NCBI GenBank assembly: GCA_035048485.1
Contig: CM068586.1
Span: 51,822,167 to 51,886,166 of the forward strand
Origin: Pteria penguin
Lineage: Eukaryota > Mollusca > Bivalvia > Pterioida > Pteriidae
Length of the DNA stretch: 64,000 nt
Reading direction: 5' to 3'
Of this stretch, positions 22,588 to 33,314 are shown one piece after another. Position numbers and translations under genes: made by a program. Each line of letters opens with the position of its first letter. Positions within the stretch are counted from its first letter, which is position 1. A model generated the notes under the pieces. That model saw only the letters and a program-made list of their open reading frames with translations, did no database searches and was not told the origin of the DNA.

Positions 22588-22789
22588 CATAAGCGGATCT
22601 AGAAATTTTTGAAAGAAAAGCGGGGAGCTGCAGCCTACCATGACTAATGTTTTGCAATATTCGGTCTGGAAAGGGGGATGTTGCAGCCCTAAAATGGTCG
22701 AAAGTGATCTTTTTTGGTAAAATTTTCCGACCGACCTAAAAGGGGAGGGGGGGGGGTTGAAGGGATTTGGGCATCTAAGCCCGCCAGTG
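22588..22789. mobile_element. MITE-G copy (TIR 'cagtggcggattyagga')
   Basis: Starts 'aagcggatctagaaattt' and ends 'ctaagcccgccagtg', a diverged inverted terminus. G-rich and C-rich runs flank the inside. The family is shared with 23286, 41826 and 43475. Confidence 0.55.
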
Positions 22790-23088
22790 CTATTGGATAA
22801 AGTATCACTTTATACAATTACAAGTAGATAAATTAGGTAGTGATATAACAAAAGGCAGATACGTTGTTACACTGATATATTGAAACTTATTCGATGCTAC
22901 TTCAAGCAACATTATTGAATATCGAATGAATAGGTAATCACTAAAATATTTTATAGGACAAAATGTACGTATGTCATTCGAATGAAAGAGCAACACGCAA
23001 ACATGTAAAATTTTAAGTTAAAGAAAGGTTTCTTCTGAACTTTGTTATGTTACGCTGTTATAATAAAACAAAGTTTAAATTAGTATAT

Positions 23089-23120
23089 CCAGAGACATAT
23101 ATGTGTATATATGTCTCTGG
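23089..23120. other. 32-bp near-perfect palindrome
   Basis: Arms of 14 bases ('ccagagacatatat' and its reverse complement) around the loop 'gtgt'. Its role is unknown. Confidence 0.8.
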
Positions 23121-23285
23121 TATATCTTAATCTTGTGTGAAAACTATCGGTAAAAAAGAAGGGGAGGTTAAACTTAACGGTCGTCACATGACAATACATG
23201 GGTACATTTTCTAGAAAGGTTGCAACAGAAGTGAAATAAAAGAGCATTGGTTTCTTTAAAATGAATGATAAGCGATTTCCTGTGT

Positions 23286-23446
23286 CAGTGCCGGGTCCAG
23301 GATTTCCGAAAAGGGGGGAGGGGGCACATGTGTATTAGCCAAACGACTTGGCCATTTTTGGTGCTAAATCTGGATTTTTACTGGTAAATATGTGGACAAA
23401 AAGGGGGCGTGCCCCCGGGCCCCCGCCCCCTTTAAATCCGCCACTG
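23286..23446. mobile_element. MITE-G copy
   Basis: Starts 'cagtgccgggtccaggattt' and ends 'tttaaatccgccactg'. Poly-G then poly-C tracts sit just inside the ends. About 161 bp. Confidence 0.7.
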
Positions 23447-23799
23447 TTTGTGATCGATTTTTTATCAGTACTGGTATGTTTAATTCGCTTTTCATATAAG
23501 ATTTATAGGTACTGATCACATTCAAATGTTATTTATTTACTTATCTATTATTCATTTATTTATTTATATATTCATTCATTCATTATTCAATGATTTATGA
23601 TTTATTCATTTATTTATAGTTCTAGAGATTTTATACATTTTAAAATGCTCTATTTAGAGACATATTACTTGAAAGTAATCAATGTCTCTGCTCTGTTGTA
23701 TAGCTTTTTTATTAGCTCACCTGAGCCAAAGGCTCAAGTGAGCTGTTGTGATCAATCGCCGTCTGTCGTCTGTCGTCCGTCGTCTGTTGTCCGCCGTCC

Positions 23800-25300
23800 G
23801 TTGTTAGCTTTTCTACATTTTCGACTTCTTCTCCAGAACCGCTGCACAGAATTTCACCAAACTTCATAGCAAGTAAGTACTCAAGGTCCTTTACCAAGTT
23901 TGCGTTTTTCGTGCCCATCCGTAATCCAAGATGGCCGCCATTGGCTCTGATTGGTTGACACATTTTCGACTTCTTCTCCAGAACGGCTGCACAGAATTTC
24001 ACCAAACCTCATAGGAAGTAAGTACTCAAGGTCCTCTACCAAGTTTGTGTTTTTCGTGCCGATCCGTCATCCAAGATGGCCACCATTGGCTCTGATTTGT
24101 TGACACATTTTCGACTTCTCCTCCAGAATCGCTGCACAGAATTTCACCAAACCTCATAGGAAGTAAGTACTCGAGGTCTTCTACCAAGTTTGTGTTTTTC
24201 GTGCCGATCCGTAATTCAAGATGGCCGCCATTGTTGCCATTGGCTCTGGTTGGTTGACACATTTTGGACTTCTTCTCCAGAAGCACTGCACAGAATTTCA
24301 CCAAACCTCATAGGAAGTAACTACTTGAGGTCCTCTACAAAGTTTGTGTTTTTATGCCGATCCGTTATCCAAGATGGCCGCCATTGGCTCTGATTTGTTG
24401 ACACATTTTCGACTTCTCCTCCAGAATCGCTGCACAGAATTTCACCAAACCTCATAGGAAGTAAGTACTCGAGGTCTTCTACCAAGTTTGTGTTTTTCGT
24501 GCCCATCCGTCATCCAAGATGGCCGCCATTGACTCTGATTGGTTGACGCATTTTCGACTTCTTCTCCAGAACCGCTGCACAGAATTTCACCAAACTTCAG
24601 AGGAAGTGATTACTCGAGGTCTTCTACAAAGTTTGTGTTTTTATGCCGATCCGTTATCCAATATGGCCGCCATTGGCTCTGATTTGTTGACACATTTTCG
24701 ACTTCTTCACCAGAACCGCTGCACAGAATTTCACCAAACTTCATAGGAAGTAAGTACTCAAGATTTTCTACCAAGCCTGTGTTTTTCGTGTCCATCCGTA
24801 ATCCAAGATGGCTGCCATTGGCTCTGATTGCTTGACACATTTTGGACTTATTCTCCAGAACGGCTGCACAGAATTCCACCAAACCTCATAGGAAGTAAGT
24901 ACTCAAGGTCTTCTACCAAGTTTGTGTTTTTCGTGCCCATCCGTAATCCAAGATGGCCGCCATTGGCTCTTATTTGTTTGACACATTTCGACTTCTTCTC
25001 CAGAATCGCCAGACAGAATTTTAACAAACCTCATAAGAAGTAAGTACTCAAGGTCCTCTACCAAGTTTGCGTTTTTCGTGCCCATCCGTAATCCAAGATA
25101 GCCGCCATTGGCTCTGATTGGTTGACACATTTTCGACTTCTTCTCCAGAACCGCTGCACAGAATTTCACCAAACCTCATAGGGAGTAAGTACTCGAGGTC
25201 TTCTACCAAGGTTGTGGTTTTTCGTGCCGATCCGTAATCCAGAATGGCCGCTATTGGCTCTGATTGGTTGACACATTTTGGACTTCTTCAAAACGACTGC
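23800..25300. repeat. Ten 145-bp tandem repeats (core of pearl-like element)
   Basis: The landmark 'gtaatccaagatgg' occurs at 23921, 24066, 24211, 24364, 24509, 24653, 24798, 24943, 25088 and 25234. The steps are 144-146, with one of 153 caused by a 9-base insertion. The overlapping ORFs on both strands are by-products. Confidence 0.92.
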
Positions 25301-25784
25301 ACAAAAATATCACCAAACATTATAGAAAGTCTTGTAGAAAAAGAACAAAATTTTCTACTGAAATGACCTGTTATTTTATTATATTTACAATGCTAGTCTA
25401 ATTCCTTCGATGAACCATGCTAAACAGACTCAGTTCATCAGCCCATGAACTTGGGTCCTGGAAGTAGTACCCAGCGTATGGCAAATCACATGCGTAGTAA
25501 TATAAAAAGAGACAGAGCTTACTCAAGTTCAAGGCCAATGTTCTATTATTTTTTTACTGGAATGAATGAGTATGATTCCTCTGTTTACGACATCGTACAA
25601 TTCAGTTTATGGTGCACGAAAAGTATTTTTTAGCATTCTAGACACGGACTATATTGCGTAGCGGAAGTTTGTTTTCAAAAAAGAACCTTCGCGGTTCACG
25701 TGATTTGTTTGTTTCTAACCCAAGTTCATTCCCCATGAACCTAGAAAAAAAGACAGTCATTCCTTAAGTAAATAAGCAATTTGT
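25300..25784. other. Non-repetitive tail of the pearl-like element
   Basis: Between the tandem core and the end hairpin there is an inverted pair 'catgaacttgggt' (about 25444) and 'acccaagttcat' (about 25719). The 62-codon ORF here has no recognisable feature. Confidence 0.5.
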
Positions 25785-25822
25785 GCTCAGGTGAGCGATA
25801 TAGGCCCATTTGGGCCTCCTGT

Positions 25823-26042
25823 TTATTTATTTATTTTTTATTTCTCCTTCACTATTTTAATACACAGTTATGAAACATTTCTTACCAGGAATATATGTAC
25901 ATACATTTTAATTTGGAAAAGCTTCCATTAGAAATGTATATATAAATCTCGGTAAGAAAAGCCTTTGTAGTGCAGTATTCCTCTGCTGGGTTTGTTTTTG
26001 TTTTGTTTGGGTTGTCTAACCCCACCCCACCCCCCACCCCCC

Positions 26043-26089
<47 letters not shown>

Positions 26090-26420
26090 TCTTTGGGGAT
26101 TTTTTTTTTGTTTTTTGTTTTTATTTTGTCAATTGATTTAGTTTAGTAATTCATGTAATCATACTGTGATTTTTACAAACGTAAGTCAGAACAGGAACAA
26201 TGCACCAGTAAAATCAATTATTAGAGAATCGTTAGAATAAACTTACTTCAAAACATCGTACAAAGAAATGCGAGATATGTTTTATTTTCTTTTTTTTTCA
26301 AATTCACCATTATTAACTCATCGCATTTTTATATACATTAATGCTCATAGGGCTATAGAAGGGACCGTGTACAAGTACGCGATATCGCGACCGCACGGCC
26401 TGATGGTATCGCAGTAGATG
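25823..26420. other. CACTA-like interior with (CT)n, no gene
   Basis: C-rich then (CT)n run at about 26028-26086, and T-rich stretches. No supportable gene. Confidence 0.45.
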
Positions 26421-26604
26421 TCGGTGTTTTTCAGTGGCGTCAAAGTTTATCAGAGGTTTTCAGTGTAGACTTCAGAGTTTTTCAGTGCTTATCAGGGCCG
26501 TCAGAGTTTTCAGTGTTTTTCAGGTAGAATTCAGTGTTTTTCAGGGTTTTGCAAAGTTAATCAGAGGAAAATAGAATTTTCAGGGGTCTCTCGGCCCAGT
26601 AGTG

Positions 26605-27396
26605 TCTGCTGCTACTGACGTAATACAGACGAGTCAGGTTTTTTTCGCCTTCTGTGATTGCCCCATGTCCCGATTTTGCCTTGCACCATTCGACATTCCA
26701 ATCAAACGATTCTGTGAAATTCAAGTATTTTACATTTTATTCAGTTGGTGTATAAATCATGTCCTTTCTTAATCAGTATTGTTGATGAGAGTTTATTCAA
26801 GCAGATTTGACAACTATGTGAATGTCCTAGTACTCGAACCTATAACCGGTTGATAAAATACCGGAAAAGAGTTATTCACCAAATTCTTAATATCGATAAA
26901 TTTGAAATGCAATGTATAGCCCTGACGTTACCTTCCTCAATATTCCCGATACTGTTTGACAGGAAGAAATTTGCTCTACAAAAACACTTCATTGTAAAAG
27001 TGCATGTAGGGTAACGCATGAAAAGTTAATTCAGGTAAACTTCAAAGCTTGAAAGCACAAGTACGATGGGGTTAATTGTCGCGCAGCTTAACGGGAAATT
27101 CTTGCTCCTCCTGAGCACTTGCTTTCACCTCGTTTTCAAGGGTAAATTAATGTCTTCTATGACGCTTTTTTAAAGTTTCTGTTGCATAACACACTTTTAC
27201 AGTTACTTCTACATTTCATTTTACTATTTCATTACATTGAGGGGATTATTTTACCTTAATTATGGCGGCACCTGGTACTTAAATCACCTCATATCTTAGC
27301 CTAAGTAGAGGACCCCCTGAATTTCCTGAGGAGGCGCTGTGAGGTATGAGCTGATAAAGATACAGAACCTCACAAAATCGTTATTATTATTATTAA

Positions 27397-27433
<37 letters not shown>

Positions 27434-27436
27434 ATA

Positions 27437-27500
<64 letters not shown>

Positions 27501-28080
27501 GCAGAATTAATTATAAATGCTTTTTTTATTTTCCCCATATAATTTACCAAAAATCAAAGGCTTAATGTCCCTGACTAGGCGGGACCCTCACCCCTTGAAA
27601 AATTTTTTGATATGTCCTTGTGTATATAGGAGATTGATTCCGTTAATATATGTTTAAACATGTTTTACTGCATAGTATTGAATTGCCTCTACTGCTAAAC
27701 TGTAGAACAAGTAATAAATGAAGTGTTGTTATATGGTTGCCTATACTACAACTCTTATCACAGGGTGGGACGGAAAAGAAGAGGAGGAAAAAGGATAGGA
27801 TAGGAGGGAGAGAGGACTACTCTTCTCTGCCCCCCCCCCTCCTCCACACACACACACACATATTTAATTCATATTGATATACGTGAACCCCAAACTGTGA
27901 AAAACACGGTGATTTGAACTAAATCTTTTGAAATAATGACCATTAATGAAAACAAAAATCGTCGTACCAATCCGTGTCTTATTTCAATTTATATAGCAAG
28001 AAACAAAAGTTATTGACTTAAGTTAGTAAAAGTTATTTCAAATTATGTATATATATATATATCTGTACACTTTGTGTACC
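26605..28080 (+). repeat. Duplicated module, copy 2 (right part)
   Basis: Continues from 21462 across the CACTA-like insertion: 'tctgctgctactgacgtaatacagacgagtcagg', then the 'ataccggaaaag' block, the 'cttgctcctcctgagcac' motif, a (TTA)n tract at 27381-27499 and an RT-linker relic at 27660-27830. Confidence 0.7.
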
Positions 28081-28681
28081 ATTCAGTACGCTTCATAATG
28101 GAAGAAGAAGAGGAATTCAAGGGCATGATGGTAAAATTGCTGATGTCTTTCAAATTTTGAAATTTGACGCTGTGGTAAACTCTAAAATGAAAAGAATTGG
28201 TCACACTTAGTTCCATACCGGGCCTCGATCTTCTTTCATTTTCATATCAGAATTAGTTCCGCAATATCAAGAATATTGAAATATATCTTCGAGTGAAAAA
28301 TCAAACAAAACTTGAAAGACCAAAGTATTTAATTCCCATATTTCTCTATCCTTTATAATTCTACACAATTGGGTGAACATTCTCTGCTGCTCGAATAAAA
28401 TTGTAAATGTGAACTTTTTACACTTACAGGCGATGAACTGCAACGAGTAATAGACAACCATTGTAATTCATGAGAACGTTTGTCAAAGAATTTGACAAGA
28501 GGTTTATAGGTTTACATAACAATGTATAATACTGCAGAAGCAGCAGACGATACACTATACTAATTTCGATGAAATCACCATTTATCCAAATCCAGCTAGC
28601 CCACTTTACGTCAAATTTCTTATCTTTAACACAGAATCGTAGTCGGGAGCCCATGGTACCATAGAGATCATGATCGGGTTT
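28081..28681 (+). repeat. Duplicated module, copy 3 (left part)
   Basis: Near-identical to 9300-9900 (for example 'cgagtgaaaaatcaaacaaaacttgaaagac' and 'agtcgggagcccatggtac'). This is one of the youngest-looking pairs in the window. Confidence 0.8.
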
Positions 28682-29229
28682 GCACGCTGACTAACAGGGC
28701 GGTGGGGACTATATGACGGGCCTTGTCCAAACCTCTTTCAGAGGAGACATGGTCCTGAACCTCGTCCCCTCTGACTGTTAGTCGGGACTCCTACAGATGT
28801 AGGGTCTTAGCTCGCTTTCAGACTGGCAGAGCACGGTTTATCATGTTGATGTCGCATATATTTTTTATACCATTATGTTTTTTACAATACCTTACGTGTT
28901 TATATTTTTATGACCTCTCAATATGCGATACCTGTTGACCCTTGTTCTTTACATGGAGGATTATTTATAAATTTTTAAATGTACGTCTTTTGATTGTTCT
29001 GCTGTTACGGTGAGTGGGAAGGTGGGCCCGTAAACCGGTTAACCACACCATTTGTTTGGCTTTTGTCAAATTAAATGACCGTCCTAAGTCGGTATCGTAA
29101 TTGCACTACAATCAAATATTTTTGTAATGTGTTAAATGTTCTATTATATTATTTATATTCATGTATTGTATAGCTCCATGGTGACTTCTGCCACATAACT
29201 GAGCCGGTAACTCCTCTTTTTTCTTTTTT
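28682..29229. mobile_element. 548-bp unclassified insertion in the module
   Basis: In copy 1 the module reads straight from 'atgatcgggttt' to 'gaacacgagacc' (about 9892-9910). Here 548 bases separate the same words. The insert starts 'gcacgctgactaacagggcgg' and ends in a pyrimidine-rich 'cctcttttttcttttt'. It has an inverted pair 'gactaacag' and 'ctgttagtc' but no ORF. It could be a truncated LINE 3' end or a small DNA element. Confidence 0.65.
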
Positions 29230-30780
29230 GAACACGAGACCTTAGCAATAAGTTTACCATAAAATACGGATTTATTCTGCTCCGGACTGCTCCAAACATA
29301 CATAATTATACAATATCGATAACAGATTTATCGCTTCAAAACTTATCCAAACTTTTTAGGTTAGGAGAGTGAATGCTTAAAGTATAAAACCTGCCAAGTA
29401 CTCAAATTCATGTTAGCTTTCATTCAAACCTTAGGTCAGCGTCAATGGTCATTGTTGAAAACGCTATCGCTAAATGTCTTAATGATGACGTCTTTTTGTG
29501 GGCTTACACTTGTCTGCTGCTACTGACGGACGAATTAGGTTCGTTTCCCCCTTTTTTGATTGCCCCATATCCAAATTTTGTCTTGCTTTTTGTCTTGCAT
29601 AATTTGACATTCCCTTGGACGATTCTGTGGAATTCAAGTATTTTTACATTTTATTCATTAGATAAATTTGTCTTTCTTAATCAGTATTGTTGATGAGGGT
29701 GTACGCAAGCAGACTTGACTACAATATGAATGTACTTGTATTCGAACCTATAACTGGTTGATAAAATACTGGAAAAGAGGTATTCATAATATAATAACCC
29801 TTGATGTTATCTGCCTTAACATTCCCTACATTATTTAGCTGGAAGAAATGTGTTCTTTATAATAACACTTCACTGAAAATGTTCATATATGGCAACGCAA
29901 TACAAGTTAAATCAGGTAAATTTTAAAGTTTGACAGCACAAGTAGTTTGGGGTTACTTGTCCTGCAGTTATAAATTCTGACGTTTTTGGTTGTATTGCTA
30001 AATGTATGTTAGAAATATCTGACAAACAGCCTTTCGTACAGCCATTCACATTTTCAAAATTACATAGTACATTCTCGTTTGTATTATAATTAAGCATACT
30101 GAAGCAAGCCAGGCGCTAAATATGGGCCACAACACCCCTCCCTTTCCCCCACATCCTCGTTTGTATGATGATTAAGTATATTGAAGCAAGACAGGCGTTA
30201 GATATACGCCACAACACCCATTTCCCCACTCCATTTTTTTTTCTTAACTAAACTGCGTAAAATCTCTATCGATCATTCGTTTGTTTATCTGTCTCACCTC
30301 GGATTCTCGGTGTTCTATGAATATCCTTCTTAATACTTTGCTGCGGATGCCACAGTCACATAACACAGGTTATGTCCGTCTTTTAACATTGTCCCACTTG
30401 TTATCAAACTTTCTACACAGAGATGGTAGACTCTCATATTATGCATATGCAAACAGCGTTGAAATATATTTGTATGAAATACACAATTCACATTTACAAT
30501 GAAGGGTTTTGTATTGCCAGTATGTTTTGGAGTTTTCAGGTCGGAGGTGGCTAGCTTATCGGAGACACTTGCTCATCATGATATATTGGTATCACCTCTT
30601 TTTCAAGGGTACATGAATGTCCTTTATAACAACGCTTTTTTAAAAGTGTCTGTTGAATTACACACTTTTACAGTTACCTCTACATTTTATTTCACTTTTT
30701 CATTGCAATGAGGGGATTATTTCACCTAAATGGTGGCGGCACCTGGTACTTAAATCTCCCTATATTTTAGCCTATGTAAA
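29230..30780 (+). repeat. Duplicated module, copy 3 (right part)
   Basis: Contains the intact target site of the CACTA-like element ('acttgtctgctgctactgacgg', 29510-29530), then the 'ataaaatactggaaaagagg' block and a segment that is the reverse of 6640-7230. A local duplication of about 82 bases lies at 30070-30215. It runs without a gap into the fucosyltransferase fragment. Confidence 0.7.
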
Positions 30781-30994
30781 TAGTTAAGGAGTAATGCACT
30801 GCACTCATTTGTGCGGCGATAATCCTCCTATATGAGTTCACACCGTCGGTATGTCTTGCATAATTTGAAATCGGGAAGTTGCCACCATGATTAGTGATTA
30901 TAGTATATTTTTATAGTCTTGATTGAATCGCCATCATGGGGTATTGGATTATTTGATTTCCCATCTATTGAGAAAGGACGTGTTTTTGAAATAT
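30781..30994 (-). pseudogene. Fucosyltransferase (GT10) pseudogene fragment
   Basis: On the minus strand this aligns with residues of about 70-140 of the gene at 11445-12686 ('HDGDS', 'NHxSWWQ', 'DYRRTNECSALLLN'). Two in-frame stops are present: a TAA before 'SWWQ' and a TAG before 'EDYRRTNECSALLLN'. The 3' two thirds are missing because the fragment joins directly to 'tttagcctatgta', equal to 10650 in the intact locus. The start codon region is missing through a second deletion, since the sequence jumps to what corresponds to 12750. It is a dead copy carried along in the duplicated segment. Confidence 0.85.
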
Positions 30995-31413
30995 CATTTA
31001 ATTTACTCCTCTTTTACTTCACACAATCATTACGTCTCTTATTTGGAATTAGACCTATGCAAAGGACACATCCTTGACTAAGAAGACTTTTCACGTGTCA
31101 CGTCTACCGTGATAAAGGAGTTTAATGTTGACTGTCTCACGCAAAATACATGACACTATCAAATCTTTATAGTCTTTATATATCTGCATATTTAGAAACG
31201 ATGCGGGCAGTCGACATTAGATATTTGAGAGGAATGTTTAATTATAAAACAGTAAAATATTACCAGTTTTGTTAGTTTGTTTGTTTGTTGAGAAAATCAA
31301 TAAATCTAGATATTTTGATATCTTTTACATTGCAAATATAGCATATTACAGCGAAAACGAATGTTAAGGAAAGGTGATCCCAGATGATATTATACATGTG
31401 CGTATACCTTCGC
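30995..31413 (+). repeat. Duplicate of 12745-13150
   Basis: Continues the paralogy with the region upstream of the fucosyltransferase gene ('attacgtctcttatttgg', 'gacacatccttgac', 'aaatctagatattt'). It lacks the CT/T/G tract of the other copy. Confidence 0.65.
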
Positions 31414-31670
31414 TTTGATTGATTGATTGAGTTTTGTTTCACGTATATGGTGACGGCATCTGCCGGATGCGGGGCATACAAATTTTGACCTTTGCAACGG
31501 ACCCACCCGAAGCAGTGAGGGATGTTTAACGTGCCATGCATACCACGACACGGGGCCTCGGTTTTTGCTGTCTCATCCGAAAGACTGGACACCGGCATGA
31601 CCAGAGCAGGACTCGAACCCCGGCCTCCCGATCACGGGTCCGACCCGATACCACTAGGCCACGCCGGCTT
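31414..31670 (-). repeat. SINE-A, full length, with target-site duplication
   Basis: The minus strand has head 'gaagccggcgtggcc', B box 'gttcgagtcctgc' and tail (TCAATCA)n. The flanks 'cgtataccttcgc' (31401-31413) and 'cgtattctttcac' (31671-31683) are a diverged duplication of the single 'cgtattctttcgcc' at 13149 in the paralogous locus. The insertion therefore took place after the segment was duplicated. Confidence 0.85.
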
Positions 31671-31974
31671 CGTATTCTTTCACCTTGAAGGGGCTATATG
31701 TGTTTGGTCTGACATGTGGCAGCGACTACAAACATGGCATTGTAGTTGTCCTTCTACTTTGCATATACGGGAAATGAGGTCGATATGTAAATATTTGATT
31801 TTAAAGGAAACTTAAGAACGTTTCTGCATGTTCGTACAAGATCACATGGTCAAACACTACCACTGCTTCTACTACATACTATAGGTTATAAAGTGCAATA
31901 AAGCGCAATCGATAAATAAATAAACAGGAAATAAGAGAAAATGATGAAACGAACAAAAGCATGTTTGTACTTCA
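31671..31974 (+). repeat. Duplicate of 13150-13300, then unmatched sequence
   Basis: Up to about 31800 it follows the paralogous locus. The remainder to 31974 has no partner that I could find and no gene. Confidence 0.5.
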
Positions 31975-32465
31975 ATGTACCGAGCCGAGGACTTCATACC
32001 GCGATCCACCGACCCGAGGAATTTATAACATGGTTTTACCGGGGATTTTCATTGTATGGACTTATTTCCCATGTAAGCAGGTTTCTGACGCTGAACCATT
32101 GTGACGTCATACGATTTCCATATCACTTCAAGTAGTTTAATCCTTCATCGGTTTCCATTGAAGTGGTTGACGTAAAAACATTCACAGATGGGGGAAAAAT
32201 CTGTATCATGAAAAGACCCATCTTCGAAATGAGAGCTTTATACTGCAATATACTGAGTCGAGGATTTCATGCCGCGGTATATCGAACCAAGGACTTCATG
32301 CCGCGACCGAACCGAGGACTTCAAAACGCAATGTACCAAGCCGATAAATGACCTCATTCCGAGTCGAGGAGTTTATGTCTCAGTATACCGAACAAACGAG
32401 AAATCCATACTACGGTATTCCGAATCGAACACTTCATAAAGTGGTGTACCGAACTGAGGGAAATT
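31975..32465 (+). repeat. 29-bp minisatellite, interrupted
   Basis: Units at 31975-32040 and 32225-32465 are separated by the 'gctgaaccattgtgacgtcata' stretch that precedes the array in the other locus. The units are more diverged than at 13665-13953 and lack the 58-bp dimers. Confidence 0.75.
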
Positions 32466-32509
32466 GTTACATCCCTTATGGAGACATTGCCAACATATGC
32501 ATCATTTTC

Positions 32510-32742
32510 GAAGCCGATGTGGCTCAGTGGGTGCTTGGCTCCTGACCGAGAAGTTACGGGTTCGACTACCGCCCTGGGTACACCTGTGTTCTGTCTTTAG
32601 GATAAGACAGTAAAAACCGAGGCATGCTTCACTGCTTCGGGTGGGTCCGTTGTAAAGGTCTAAATTTTTATGCAATGCATTAGGCAGATACCATACACGA
32701 GAAGTAAACGTGGAGTAATGTAAAGCAATATTCAATCAAACC
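32510..32742 (+). repeat. SINE-A with internal deletion
   Basis: Head 'gaagccgatgtggctcagtgg', then 'gataagacagtaaaaaccgaggcatg', joined directly to 'cttcactgcttcgggtgggtcc'. The 'gtcacggtaggcgtggcac' part is missing. Confidence 0.8.
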
Positions 32743-33048
32743 AATAATATTTTCAACGATAATCCAGAAGTCTGCGTTCGCATTCAAAAAAGAAATCTAG
32801 AGAGCATTTTTTTTAAACTTAATCTGAACCCACTGAAGTAAAATAAACCCAACTGCTCAGGTCCTCAATGCATACTGCAGTCGGTTTTGATAATATCATT
32901 ATAAGTAAGACGATATTAATTATATTACAATTCATGGAAATATTTCACAATACCTACCTTCTGCATAGAGTCCTGTAGATCAAGATGTTATCATACTTTG
33001 AAATCAATGATATGAAAACTTGCAGAATACATATATAAATATGTATTA
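32743..33048 (+). repeat. Module flank between minisatellite arrays
   Basis: Parallel to 8705-9000 and 14180-14410. Confidence 0.65.
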
Positions 33049-33235
33049 CGGGTTTTATACCGCAATATAACGAGCCGAGGACTTCATGTCGCTGTTTACC
33101 GAATCGAGGACTTCTAATCATGTGTACCAAACCGAGGCTTTCATACCGCGATATACTTAGCGGATGGGTTCATATCTCAGTATATCAAACGGAACACTTC
33201 ATACCGTGGTGTAATGAACCGAGGGAGGTTCTTCA
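33049..33235 (+). repeat. 29-bp minisatellite, short array
   Basis: About six diverged units ('ataacgagccgaggacttcat'). It is followed by a SINE-A head. Confidence 0.75.
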
Positions 33236-33249
33236 CTTACGGAAACAGC

Positions 33250-33314
33250 CATGTGGCTCAGTAGGTGAGGTGCTCGACTCATGACGGAAAGGTCCCGGGT
33301 TCGACTCCCGCCCA
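33250..33314 (+). repeat. SINE-A head only
   Basis: 'ggctcagtaggtgaggtgctcg' to 'gggttcgactcccgccc', then an abrupt join to the module flank 'aaaccaatattattttc'. The middle and 3' part are deleted. Confidence 0.75.

Larger units (their letters stand above)
23715..25822. mobile_element. Pearl-like element with 145-bp tandem core
   Basis: It begins near 'gctcacctgagc' (23715-23726), and the inverted 'gctcaggtgagc' lies at 25785-25796. It closes with the hairpin 'aggcccatttgggcct' followed by 'cctg'. The core at about 23800-25300 holds ten copies of a 145-bp unit containing 'ccaagatggccgccattgg' and 'ctccagaaccgctgcacag'. A hairpin end and a variable number of about 150-bp core repeats fit bivalve pearl elements, thought to be non-autonomous Helentron relatives. 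That placement is from memory. Confidence 0.7.
21466..26604. mobile_element. CACTA-like (EnSpm) DNA element, 5.1 kb, non-coding
   Basis: The termini are inverted: 'cagtactgggctgggaat' at the left, and on the minus strand from 26604 'cactactgggccgagag'. The right end starts with CACTA. About 170 bases inside both ends are packed with short subterminal repeats of the form 'ctctgaaaaacactgaa'. The insertion splits the module cleanly between 'acttg' and 'tctgctgctactgacg', with an apparent 3-bp duplication. TIRs starting CACTA, subterminal repeats and a 3-bp duplication are the hallmarks of the CACTA superfamily. No transposase ORF is present. The inside carries MITEs and a pearl-like element, so it is a dead or non-autonomous composite. 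Confidence 0.65.

Noticed and set aside
23597..25172. Many 60-97 codon ORFs on both strands at 23.6-25.2 kb
   Set aside because: Frames through a 145-bp tandem repeat, with the same peptide repeated in shifted frames.
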